Shown here: positions 1 to 5,109 of the stretch, piece after piece
How the letters are laid out: every line of letters starts with the position of its first letter
Position numbering within the stretch: the first letter of the stretch is position 1
Position numbers and translations under genes: made by a program
Source: an uncultured Candidatus Peregrinibacteria bacterium
GTDB lineage: Bacteria > Patescibacteriota > Gracilibacteria > Peribacterales > Peribacteraceae
NCBI GenBank assembly: GCA_903822115.1
Contig: CAIJNU010000033.1
Coordinates: forward strand, 1-5,329
Reading direction: 5' to 3'
Length of the DNA: 5,329 nucleotides
The notes under the pieces: generated by a model
Told to the model about the DNA's origin: nothing
Database searches by the model: none
Seen by the model: the letters and a program-made list of their open reading frames with translations, nothing else

Positions 1-83
1 ACGATGAATGTGTAAGGCTAATTGCTGCAATAAGAACAATATCCGTCAATATTCGCTTGTGCAATTCCCCATCATCAAGCTCC
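1..83. other. AT-rich leader region, no supported gene
   Basis: The stretch is visibly richer in A and T than the coding DNA that follows. The + frame starting at base 1 stops at TAA 13-15, so the last codons of an upstream gene could be present, but four codons are too few to support a call. The + frame starting at base 3 stays open across the region and far into the next gene. I take that to be a shadow of the GC-rich gene rather than a coding region. There is a small AATAT/ATATT inverted repeat around 38-53. Nothing else is recognisable. Confidence 0.5.
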
Positions 84-112
84 TTCCGTAAAGTCCCATT
101 TTCCGCTATACT
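84..112 (+). promoter_or_regulatory. Promoter of the pilN/pilO-like pair, near-leaderless
   Basis: The -10 box TATACT lies at 107-112 (5 of 6 matches to TATAAT). A weak -35-like TTCCGT at 84-89 sits 17 bases upstream. Eleven bases separate the -10 from the ATG at 124, so a transcript starting about 7 bases after the box would have a leader of only about 5 bases. The nine bases ending in this box, CGCTATACT at 104-112, recur before rpmI at the same distance from ATG, which strengthens the call. Confidence 0.5.
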
Positions 113-123
113 GTACGGAAAAC

Positions 124-726
124 ATGAACACACCTCCCGAACCCCTCGACCGGCAATCTCTGCCTGCGGCGGATGGCGTGCGACGCGTCGCATTCTTCCT
201 GCTCTGCTTTGCAGCATCACTCGCCTGTGCGCTTTTCCTCTCGCAGACATTTCTCCTCCCGCGCATCGCGCAGGTCGATGTGGGCGGGAAGCGCATGAGC
301 ATCGCCGATCTCGACGGCTCGTATCGCCGTCTCCTCTCGGATGTCTCGGATCAGGAGAAGGCGCGCGACGCTTCGATCGTCCCTCTGCAGGAACCGGCAT
401 TCGATGCGTTGAAGGAGGAGCGCTTCGCTCAACCTTCGCTTGGAGCACTTCGTGATGAGATCACGCACGAGGCGACGGCGCTCGTTGCGACGCCCGATGC
501 CATCCATCTCTCGGATGTGAATCTCGACGCATCTCAAATGTCGCTCGTTCTCACCGGCGATGTGCGACACGTCGGTCCCCAGTGCCAGACGATCCTCGCG
601 GACTTCGTTTCGCTTCTGCGCAAGCTCCCCTTCGTCGCGCATGTCGACGATCCCGCGTACCAACGCCTCACGGATGCCGCCGGCGCTCCGCATTCGCCCT
701 TCGAAATTTCCCTCTCACTGAAGTGA
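124..726 (+). CDS. PilN-like single-pass membrane protein
   Basis: This 200-residue protein has a short polar N-terminus (1-20) and one strongly hydrophobic segment at about residues 22-46, then a charged, probably helical stretch (about 55-115). The C-terminal part reads as strand (IHLSDVN), strand (MSLVLTGDV, about 138-146), helix (about 150-166), strand (FVAHVDD), and a final strand FEISLSLK. That order, with a strand ending in a Gly followed by a helix with a Leu-rich face, resembles the periplasmic domain of PilN/GspL-type fimbrial assembly proteins, which align the type IV pilus or type II secretion platform with the cytoplasmic PilM ring. The next gene overlaps it by one base and is also an N-terminally anchored protein, as in pilN-pilO. 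No pilM is in view. The ATG is preceded by no Shine-Dalgarno sequence but by a -10 box 11 bases upstream. The family assignment rests on topology and pattern, not on a diagnostic motif; an unrelated bitopic protein remains possible. Confidence 0.5.
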   Translation: MNTPPEPLDRQSLPAADGVRRVAFFLLCFAASLACALFLSQTFLLPRIAQVDVGGKRMSIADLDGSYRRLLSDVSDQEKARDASIVPLQEPAFDALKEERFAQPSLGALRDEITHEATALVATPDAIHLSDVNLDASQMSLVLTGDVRHVGPQCQTILADFVSLLRKLPFVAHVDDPAYQRLTDAAGAPHSPFEISLSLK

Positions 727-1604
727 TGTTCTCTCGTCTTCCCCATCGGCGTCTCGTCGTCGATCTCCTCGCGCTCGCCGCGACCGTATTCCTCCTCGTC
801 TTCTCCGTGCAGTCGATCGCTCTGCATGCGCAGGTCATCCGCTCGATGAGCAAGGATGCGCTTCCCACCGCCGCGAAGATCCCGCCGCTTCAGGAACGTC
901 TCACCATTCTCAAGCGTCAGGTGGATGCGGCGACGGCGACGATCTCCCAGAAGTCCGGTGCGCTGCGCGAGAATCTCTTCGCGTACGTGTTGCCGAGTGA
1001 CGGCGCGAAGCGGGTGGTGGCGACGCTCAGCGGCCTCGGGGATGCGCTGAAGGCCGAGGGTGAACTTCGCTCTCAGTCTTCGATCGAGTTGGGGGATGAG
1101 CAGCCGGCGGATCTGACGCTCACGGGATCGGAGCTGAATACGCGATCCGTGGATGTCTCGATGGAGGTGACGCAGGCGGGACTGGAAGACGTGCTCCATG
1201 CCCTCGATCTCTCCGGACGCATGACCGTCTCCGATGCGCTGTCGCAGGATCAGATCCAACGTCTCCTGACACTCACGGAACGCGAGAGTCCGACGGGCGT
1301 TGTCGCGCTGCAGCAGTACCTCGCGACGGATCTGCTCAAGTACCTCCGCGATCCCGAAACGTACGATCGCCGTCTCCTCTCGAATTTTTCCTCCGATACG
1401 TTCCCGCAGGAATTCACGAAGATCACGCAGTCCGCGTTCGCCGGTTCAATCGCACTGATGAAGAGCGGGATGCATGGCACCTTCTCGCAGTCGGGATTCT
1501 GGCCGATGCCGTTCCTCGAGACGAAGCAAGCGGAGGTGAGTGATCTCGATGGGGGATGGATGCGGCTCACGCTCCACCTCGCGATGTTCGCCCGAAGGTC
1601 GTAG
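726..1604 (+). CDS. PilO-like single-pass membrane protein
   Basis: The start is taken at ATG 726-728, which shares its A with the TGA stop of the preceding gene (TGATG), implying translational coupling. An earlier in-frame ATG at 582 would run 144 bases deep into that gene and put a basic stretch before the membrane anchor. The product has 292 residues: a basic N-terminus (RLPHRRL), a transmembrane segment at about 10-33, a probable coiled coil at about 52-82, and an alpha/beta region around 94-170 with strand VDVSMEVT followed by helix GLEDVLHALDL. A longer helical tail follows, ending in strand WMRLTLHLAMFAR. Short cytoplasmic tail, one membrane pass, coiled coil and ferredoxin-like domain is the PilO/GspM plan, and the partner gene fits PilN. 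The roughly 120 residues after 170 are more than usual for PilO and unassigned. The function is inferred from architecture and gene order. Confidence 0.45.
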   Translation: MFSRLPHRRLVVDLLALAATVFLLVFSVQSIALHAQVIRSMSKDALPTAAKIPPLQERLTILKRQVDAATATISQKSGALRENLFAYVLPSDGAKRVVATLSGLGDALKAEGELRSQSSIELGDEQPADLTLTGSELNTRSVDVSMEVTQAGLEDVLHALDLSGRMTVSDALSQDQIQRLLTLTERESPTGVVALQQYLATDLLKYLRDPETYDRRLLSNFSSDTFPQEFTKITQSAFAGSIALMKSGMHGTFSQSGFWPMPFLETKQAEVSDLDGGWMRLTLHLAMFARRS

Positions 1605-1606
1605 AG

Positions 1607-1635
1607 GGCTTTCTTGACAGGAGAACGCCTTTTCT
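1607..1635 (+). terminator. Possible intrinsic terminator after the pilO-like gene
   Basis: GGC at 1607-1609 can pair with GCC at 1627-1629, and after a one-base mismatch TTCTT (1611-1615) pairs with GAGAA (1621-1625, one G-T pair). This leaves a five-base loop. The tract TTTTCT follows at 1630-1635. The stem is imperfect, so efficiency is doubtful. It starts three bases after the stop codon and physically overlaps the -35 box proposed for infC. Confidence 0.4.
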
Positions 1636-1643
1636 CGTAGATT
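1614..1643 (+). promoter_or_regulatory. infC promoter
   Basis: A perfect -35 hexamer TTGACA (1614-1619) is followed after 18 bases by TAGATT (1638-1643, 4 of 6 to TATAAT). A start about 7 bases downstream, near 1650, would give roughly a 22-base C/T-rich leader before the proposed CTG start at 1673. That leader is too short to hold an L20-type leader structure such as the one that controls this operon in Firmicutes. Confidence 0.6.
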
Positions 1644-1672
1644 GGCCGTGCTTTCAATTTCCCCTCTCTCCT

Positions 1673-2215
1673 CTGCGACAACGTCATAAGTACGAGCCGT
1701 TTAAGAAGGCTCAGGAAAAGAGACCGCGCACCAACGAACAGATCCGCGTACCGGAAGTCATGCTCATCACGGATGGCGTGAGTGAAGTGCTTCCAATCGC
1801 CACCGCGCTTGAGCGCGCGAAGGCGCAGGAGTTGGATTTGATCGAGGTGTCGCCAAAGGCGGTTCCGCCGGTCGTGAAGATCGGGGAGTTCGGGCACTAC
1901 CTCTACCAATTGCAGAAGAAGGAACGACGCCAGCGCTCGCACAGCAAGCAGGTGGAGGTGAAGATGCTGCGGTTCGGTTTTCGCACGGACAAGCATGACC
2001 TCGACCGCCTCTCGGATCGGGCGCGCGAATTCTTCGAGGACCGACACCTCGTGAAGTTCTCCGTCCGCCTGCGCGGCAGGGAACTCTCCAACAAGGAGTA
2101 CGCGATCGAGAAGCTGAAGGGCATCATGGCGGGACTCGCGGACGTGGCCGAAACGGAACAGGAGATCAAGCGCCAGGGGACGCAGTACATTGCGATTTTG
2201 AGGCCGAAGAGGTGA
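1673..2215 (+). CDS. infC: Translation initiation factor IF-3, CTG start
   Basis: IF-3 binds the 30S subunit, blocks premature 50S joining and checks the start codon and initiator tRNA. The N-terminal domain begins at TNEQIRVPEVMLI (residues 20-32), matching the NGEIR/NEGIR signature of the family. It continues through DLIEVSPKAVPPVVKI (55-70, family pattern DLVEISPNAxPPVxxI) to the YLYQLQKKERRQR start of the linker helix. The C-terminal domain covers about 93-180, with VEVKMLRF and VRLRGRELSNKE (family FRGRE) and the terminal strand YIAILRPKR. In this frame there is no ATG, GTG, TTG or ATT/ATC/ATA between the upstream stop region and the conserved domain. CTG at 1673-1675 is the only near-standard codon and gives 180 residues, the same length as the E. 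coli protein. An ATG at 1556 would overlap the previous gene and translate through the promoter, so I reject it. Unusual starts are a known feature of infC, where IF-3 discriminates against them and so limits its own synthesis. Confidence 0.95.
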   Translation: MRQRHKYEPFKKAQEKRPRTNEQIRVPEVMLITDGVSEVLPIATALERAKAQELDLIEVSPKAVPPVVKIGEFGHYLYQLQKKERRQRSHSKQVEVKMLRFGFRTDKHDLDRLSDRAREFFEDRHLVKFSVRLRGRELSNKEYAIEKLKGIMAGLADVAETEQEIKRQGTQYIAILRPKR

Positions 2216-2222
2216 GAGAGGA

Positions 2223-2230
2223 GGAGGTGA
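2223..2230 (+). promoter_or_regulatory. Perfect anti-SD match without a standard start
   Basis: GGAGGTGA is fully complementary to the 3' end of 16S rRNA, but it lies 47 bases before the accepted rpmI ATG. Eight bases downstream is a TTG (2239-2241) in the rpmI frame, which would add 13 residues before the conserved MPKIK start. That TTG overlaps the probable -35 box, and bL35 proteins normally begin at MPK. The site may help ribosomes on read-through transcripts from infC, or may be chance within a purine-rich stretch. Confidence 0.35.
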
Positions 2231-2238
2231 AAATTCTT

Positions 2239-2266
2239 TTGCATTGCCCGCGTTCCTCGCTATACT
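2239..2266 (+). promoter_or_regulatory. rpmI promoter, near-leaderless
   Basis: The -10 box TATACT (2261-2266) is preceded after 16 bases by TTGCAT (2239-2244), a fair -35 match. The box ends 11 bases before the rpmI ATG, leaving a leader of about 5 bases. The nine bases CGCTATACT at 2258-2266 are identical to those before the gene at 124. Confidence 0.6.
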
Positions 2267-2277
2267 TCCCCGTCCCC

Positions 2278-2472
2278 ATGCCCAAGATTAAGTCTCACAG
2301 CGGCGCCAAAAAGCGTTTCCGGAAGACCGGGAGCGGCAAGATCGCCTTCAAGCGTCGATGCCGCAGTCACCTTCTCTTGCAGAAGAGCAAGCGCCAGAAG
2401 CATCTCTCGCGCACGGTCATGGCACATCCCACGAACCTCAAAGCTATCCAAGGTCTCCTCCCCAATCTCTAA
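2278..2472 (+). CDS. rpmI: Large ribosomal subunit protein bL35
   Basis: This is a 64-residue, very basic protein of the usual bL35 length. It begins MPKIKSHSGAKKRFRKTGSGKI, the family signature MPKxKTHxGAxKRFxxTGxGKx. The SHLLLQKSKRQKHLSR segment at about 30-45 matches the SHLLxxKxxKxKRxLR core. bL35 packs against 23S rRNA in the large subunit. The ATG at 2278 is fixed by the conserved N-terminus. It lies 62 bases after infC and just downstream of its own -10 box, with only C-rich sequence (TTCCCCGTCCCC) where a Shine-Dalgarno would be. The C-terminus MAHPTNLKAIQGLLPNL is less conserved than the N-terminus, as expected. Confidence 0.97.
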   Translation: MPKIKSHSGAKKRFRKTGSGKIAFKRRCRSHLLLQKSKRQKHLSRTVMAHPTNLKAIQGLLPNL

Positions 2473-2481
2473 ATCATGCGC

Positions 2482-2516
2482 GTCATGGATTCGTCCCTCG
2501 ACAGGCTCGGGATGAC
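2482..2516. repeat. REP-like palindromic intergenic element
   Basis: GTCAT (2482-2486) and ATGAC (2512-2516) form the outer arms. Inside, TCCC (2494-2497) faces GGGA (2509-2512), overlapping the right arm, and the core is CTCGACAGGCTCGGG. On the opposite strand it reads GTCATCCCGAGCCTGTCGAG, the pattern of widespread interspersed repeats of the type GTCATCCTGAGC...TCGAAGGA found between genes in many bacteria. In translation such copies give the peptide FVPRQARDD, which is present here in the third frame and is an artefact. It begins 9 bases after the rpmI stop and separates it from rplT. Only one copy is in the window, so repeat status is inferred from resemblance. Confidence 0.6.
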
Positions 2517-2524
2517 ACGATCAG

Positions 2525-2561
2525 CATAATGCACGTTCCCATTCTTACCTTCCCGTACTCT
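2525..2561 (+). promoter_or_regulatory. Possible rplT promoter region
   Basis: Two -10-like boxes are present: CATAAT at 2525-2530 (5 of 6 matches) and TACTCT at 2556-2561, the latter ending 19 bases before the rplT ATG. Neither has a good -35 at the right spacing. The 108-base gap after rpmI and the repeat within it make a separate start for rplT reasonable but unproven. Confidence 0.3.
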
Positions 2562-2580
2562 TCCATCCCTCTAAAAATTT

Positions 2581-2928
2581 ATGCGCGTAAAGCGAGGAAT
2601 CGTTCGGCACCGCAGACACAAGAAGATTCGCACACTCGCGAAGGGGTACCGCGGGATGCGCAGCTCGACGTTCGTGAAGGCGAATGAGGCCGTCATCCGC
2701 GCCGGTGTGAACGCGTACAGGGATCGCCGCATCAAGAAGCGCGATTTCCGCAGCCTCTGGATCATCCGTCTCAGCGCAGCTGTTCGGGCGAAGGGGGTTA
2801 CGTACTCGCGTTTCATCAAGGCTCTCAAGGAGAAGAACGTCCTGATCAACCGCAAGGCGCTCTCGGAGGTCGCGATCGCTCATCCGGCGGTCTTCGATCA
2901 GGTGATGAAGGAAATCGGCATGCTCTGA
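2581..2928 (+). CDS. rplT: Large ribosomal subunit protein bL20
   Basis: The protein has 115 residues, normal for bL20. It begins MRVKRGIVRHRRHKKIRTLAKGYRG, the RNA-binding N-terminal extension of the family (xRVKRGxxxRxRHKKILKxAKGY). The globular domain contains AYRDRRIKKRDFRSLWIIRLSAAVR (45-69, family YRDRRxRKRxFRxLWIxRINAA), then YSRFIKALKEKNVLINRKALSEVAI (75-99). It is needed early in 50S assembly and binds 23S rRNA. In E. coli and Bacillus L20 also represses its own operon through mRNA structures mimicking its rRNA site. I see no such structure here, and the gap upstream is filled by a REP-like element. The ATG is set by the conserved N-terminus; only CTCTAAAAATTT precedes it, without a Shine-Dalgarno sequence. 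Confidence 0.97.
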   Translation: MRVKRGIVRHRRHKKIRTLAKGYRGMRSSTFVKANEAVIRAGVNAYRDRRIKKRDFRSLWIIRLSAAVRAKGVTYSRFIKALKEKNVLINRKALSEVAIAHPAVFDQVMKEIGML

Positions 2929-2949
2929 GACGGCTCAAGCCGTTCTTTT
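2929..2949 (+). terminator. Intrinsic terminator after rplT
   Basis: GACGGC (2929-2934) pairs with GCCGTT (2939-2944, outer pair G-T) around the loop TCAA, followed by CTTTT. It lies directly after the rplT stop and closes the ribosomal block. On the minus strand no T tract follows the hairpin, so it acts in one direction. Confidence 0.75.
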
Positions 2950-2964
2950 GGCACCGTTGCCTAT

Positions 2965-2993
2965 TTTGTGGCGAGGAAGGCTTCGGGTATTCT
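2965..2993 (+). promoter_or_regulatory. Promoter of the 73-aa gene, leaderless spacing
   Basis: TATTCT (2988-2993, 4 of 6) lies 17 bases after TTTGTG (2965-2970, weak). Six bases separate the -10 from ATG 3000, so transcription would begin at or next to the A of the ATG. This is the arrangement seen for leaderless mRNAs in groups such as Deinococcus and Actinobacteria. The purine run GAGGAAGG at 2973-2980 is too far (19 bases) to serve as a Shine-Dalgarno. Confidence 0.5.
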
Positions 2994-2999
2994 TCTGCC

Positions 3000-3221
3000 A
3001 TGACCACTCCCTCACCCGACTCCATGGACGAGATGGAAATCCAGCAGCGGTGCGAAAACTTCCTCCGCGAGCTCGGACGTCCCGGATTCATCGTGTTCGG
3101 CTGGCCCAAGACCGATGACGAGTTCGGTGTCACCTACTCCTGCCACGAAATGCCGCCGCAGGTCGTCATCAAAGGTCTGACGTCCGTCCTGAACGATTAC
3201 GCAACGAAGACGCTCGCCTGA
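3000..3221 (+). CDS. Small hypothetical protein, 73 residues
   Basis: I do not recognise this protein. It is acidic at the N-terminus (residues 1-16), has a helix-like stretch at about 12-25 (EIQQRCENFLREL), then strands GFIVFGWP (29-36) and FGVTYSCHE (42-50). A QVVIKGLTSVLNDYATKTL segment suggests a final strand and helix. It has no signal peptide, membrane segment or metal motif; the two Cys (18, 48) are far apart. The hydrophobic pattern and start-proximal promoter support a real soluble alpha/beta protein. It lies between the rplT terminator and a convergent gene, so it is probably transcribed alone. The name and function are unknown. Confidence 0.7.
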   Translation: MTTPSPDSMDEMEIQQRCENFLRELGRPGFIVFGWPKTDDEFGVTYSCHEMPPQVVIKGLTSVLNDYATKTLA

Positions 3222-3222
3222 G

Positions 3223-4086
3223 TCATCTCCTTGGGACTTCGCGGAGGTTGCGCAGGCTCCCGAAGAGCGCGACGGTTGCGAGGACGAAGAATACGGATCC
3301 GAACGACAGCAACGCGGAGCGGATGATGACGGACAGAATCAGGACGGCTGTCGACGGTGCGGGCAAAGCATAATCGATCGCGGAGGAGAGGACGGACGAT
3401 GGAAGCACCGTGAAGAGTGACAGGAAGACGACGCGCCAGAGGAGGGGCAGAATTTTCCCCGTGACGAGTTCGCTGCTGCGACGAAGCGCCCCGCGGTACT
3501 TCACTTCTTCCGTCACGAGCGCGGTGGAGTAGAAGAACGTTCGGCAGTAGTAGAGGAATGCGGGAATGAGGAGCGGCGTGAGCGCGAGGAAGATCCCGGG
3601 GAGACGAGAGAGCGAGAGGACCGACGCGTAGCGTCCCGAAGCGACGAGGTAGAGGGCGATGCTGGCGGGGATGATGTAGAGGAGGCTGCGGTAGAAGAGG
3701 AAACAGACCTGGAGCAGGGAGGTGAGGAAGAGCGGAACGATGAGGGGGAGTGCGTCCTTGCGCACGGAGCGGAAGGAGGTGCGTGAGCGGCCGGCCCGAT
3801 TCTGAATCATTCTCTTTCCGATGAGCAGGACGCATGCGCTGCCCCACAGCATGATGATGCCGAGTGCGAGGGAACCGAGAACGGAAAGGAACTCCGCCAG
3901 TTGCCACTCCCGATAGGCGGTGACGAGGAGGGGCGGAGGAGCGTTCGTGGAAGCCAGGAGCATCTGGAGCGCTTCGGGGAGGATGAAGAACCACAGGAGG
4001 ATGCGCTGGAGGGCGCTGTGCTTCCAGAAGTACCTCCACGACGAGCGCAGGAGGGTGATGGGCGAAGCGAGAGCAGCTCGTGACAT
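3223..4086 (-). CDS. Multi-pass membrane protein, YciC/GPDP-membrane-domain-like
   Basis: The protein has 287 residues and about six hydrophobic segments, near 28-45, 64-92, 112-150 (probably two passes), 162-192, 212-236 and 245-278. The stretch FYSTALVTEEVKYRGALRRSSELVTGKILPLL at about 185-216 follows a pattern (small residues, acidic pair, then GALRRSxxLVxG) common in the YciC/UPF0259 and glycerophosphodiesterase-membrane-domain group, whose role is mostly unknown. Basic loops at 91-110 (KRMIQNRAGRSRTSFRSVRK) suggest a cytoplasmic side. It starts 18 bases after the NIF3-like stop on the same strand, so the two are probably co-transcribed. The spacer is C-rich with no Shine-Dalgarno. Its stop is one base from the stop of the convergent 73-aa gene, with no terminator hairpin between. 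The gene is well supported; the family link is a pattern-based guess. Confidence 0.85.
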   Translation of the reverse strand: MSRAALASPITLLRSSWRYFWKHSALQRILLWFFILPEALQMLLASTNAPPPLLVTAYREWQLAEFLSVLGSLALGIIMLWGSACVLLIGKRMIQNRAGRSRTSFRSVRKDALPLIVPLFLTSLLQVCFLFYRSLLYIIPASIALYLVASGRYASVLSLSRLPGIFLALTPLLIPAFLYYCRTFFYSTALVTEEVKYRGALRRSSELVTGKILPLLWRVVFLSLFTVLPSSVLSSAIDYALPAPSTAVLILSVIIRSALLSFGSVFFVLATVALFGSLRNLREVPRR

Positions 4087-4104
4087 GATGCTTGAGGGGG
4101 TGGC

Positions 4105-5070
4105 CTAGGCGTTCCTCTTCACGCGGATGAATCCGGCGATCTCGAGTACATCGAGACGCTTCTCTTCCTTCGAGAGCTTGTCGAGGAGGAGGTTGATGCC
4201 GATCGCATCTGAGGCCATGTGGCTGCACTGAACCATATTCACGTGGTGCTTCTTCGCCTCATCGAGTGTCTTCTCCGTAACGTGCATCGAGAGGATCGTT
4301 CCCACGCCTGCTCGCGCCTGTTCCTCCAAAAATTCCTCGGGGCCGTTGGTGCCTCCGGTGAATTCCGACGCCACGATCTTCCCCGTTCTTCCGCTTCCAG
4401 AGCCATTTACGAGGAGGGGCGGATTTCCTTTCTTCGCGTAGGCGGTGTACTCGGGGATCTCCCGGATAGCTTTCAGAAGCTCATCGAGATTGTCGTACTC
4501 CTTCTTGCAGATCGTCTTCTCCATGAATTGCCAGACGAGGTTGTCGGTGATGGTGTGGCAGTTGAATGCCGGGATCCCGAGGAGCTCCGCGGTTCGTTCC
4601 GTGCGGAAGAGGTTGTCGGCGTGGATGGAGCGGCGGATGCGATCCATGCGTGGACGCATCTGCGCTTCGGCACGCGTTACGGAGACGCCGGATTGCATGA
4701 GGACGTCGACCTGCAGGGGCATCACTTGCTCCAGATCCGCGAGCGCGCGTCCCTCCGGGTGGTGGATCATGACGGCGTCGATCTTCTTCCCTTTCTCACG
4801 AAGGCGATCGATGAGGAGCATTTCGGGAACTTCGATATCGATGCCGACAGCGATGCAGCGAATTTCCTCTTCGCCAGTTCCATTAATGATGCGGGAGTCG
4901 CCGAAGGGATTCCAGAGACGCTCGGTGTCGAAGAACGGCTTGTCCTTCGCCTCGAGCTTGTCGTACTTCTCCTTTTGCTTCTTCAGCATTTTCTTGAGAG
5001 CTTCCTTGCCGCGGGGATCGGCTTCGATGCCCAATTCGACGGCACGGGCGAAAAATTTCTGGAGTTTCAT
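4105..5070 (-). CDS. NIF3-family dinuclear-metal protein
   Basis: This is a 321-residue NIF3/NGG1p-interacting-factor-3-like protein. The opening (MKLQKFFARAVELGIEADPRG), then VGIDIEVPEMLLIDRLREKG (75-94) and VMIHHPEGRALADLEQVM (100-117), match a NIF3 subgroup I associate with candidate-phylum and other bacteria. Likely metal ligands are His103 and His104, His172 in NCHTITDN (170-177), and the C-terminal pair His284 and Asp288 in HMASD, where classical NIF3 proteins have HxxxE. The middle contains Gly-rich NGSGSGRTGKI (222-232) and EFTGGTNG (236-243). Annotations of relatives as GTP cyclohydrolase type 2 are not a secure function. Residues 20-60 are a charged helix-rich insert (KEALKKMLKKQKEKYDKLEAK). 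The ATG is the first Met and agrees with relatives I recall. No Shine-Dalgarno is present (CCACCCACCCT precedes it). The downstream membrane protein is in the same unit; a functional link is unknown. Confidence 0.9.
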   Translation of the reverse strand: MKLQKFFARAVELGIEADPRGKEALKKMLKKQKEKYDKLEAKDKPFFDTERLWNPFGDSRIINGTGEEEIRCIAVGIDIEVPEMLLIDRLREKGKKIDAVMIHHPEGRALADLEQVMPLQVDVLMQSGVSVTRAEAQMRPRMDRIRRSIHADNLFRTERTAELLGIPAFNCHTITDNLVWQFMEKTICKKEYDNLDELLKAIREIPEYTAYAKKGNPPLLVNGSGSGRTGKIVASEFTGGTNGPEEFLEEQARAGVGTILSMHVTEKTLDEAKKHHVNMVQCSHMASDAIGINLLLDKLSKEEKRLDVLEIAGFIRVKRNA

Positions 5071-5109
5071 AGGGTGGGTGGAAAGTGTCTCATCACGAGA
5101 ATTGAACTC

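Noticed and set aside
57..455. 132-residue + reading frame over the start of the first gene
   Set aside because: It overlaps the 124-726 gene in another frame, is rich in Arg, Ser and Pro, and covers the promoter; typical of a shadow frame in GC-rich DNA.
534..1259. 241-residue minus frame opposite the PilN/PilO-like pair
   Set aside because: Highly Arg- and Glu-rich with no fold-like pattern; the + strand has coupled genes with membrane anchors.
1556..1672. ATG at 1556 as the infC start
   Set aside because: It would overlap the previous gene by 49 bases and translate the terminator and promoter; the added residues do not resemble IF-3.
2358..2687. 109-residue + frame spanning rpmI, the repeat and rplT
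   Set aside because: It reads through two ribosomal genes out of frame, and its FVPRQARDD peptide is the translation of the REP-like repeat.
2929..2949. rplT terminator as a bidirectional terminator for the minus-strand unit
   Set aside because: On the minus strand the hairpin is not followed by a T tract, and it lies about 275 bases beyond the stop of the minus-strand unit.
3197..4228. 343-residue minus frame overlapping the membrane gene
   Set aside because: The sequence is dominated by Pro, His and Arg, as expected when a GC-rich gene is read out of frame; the 287-residue frame has proper membrane segments.
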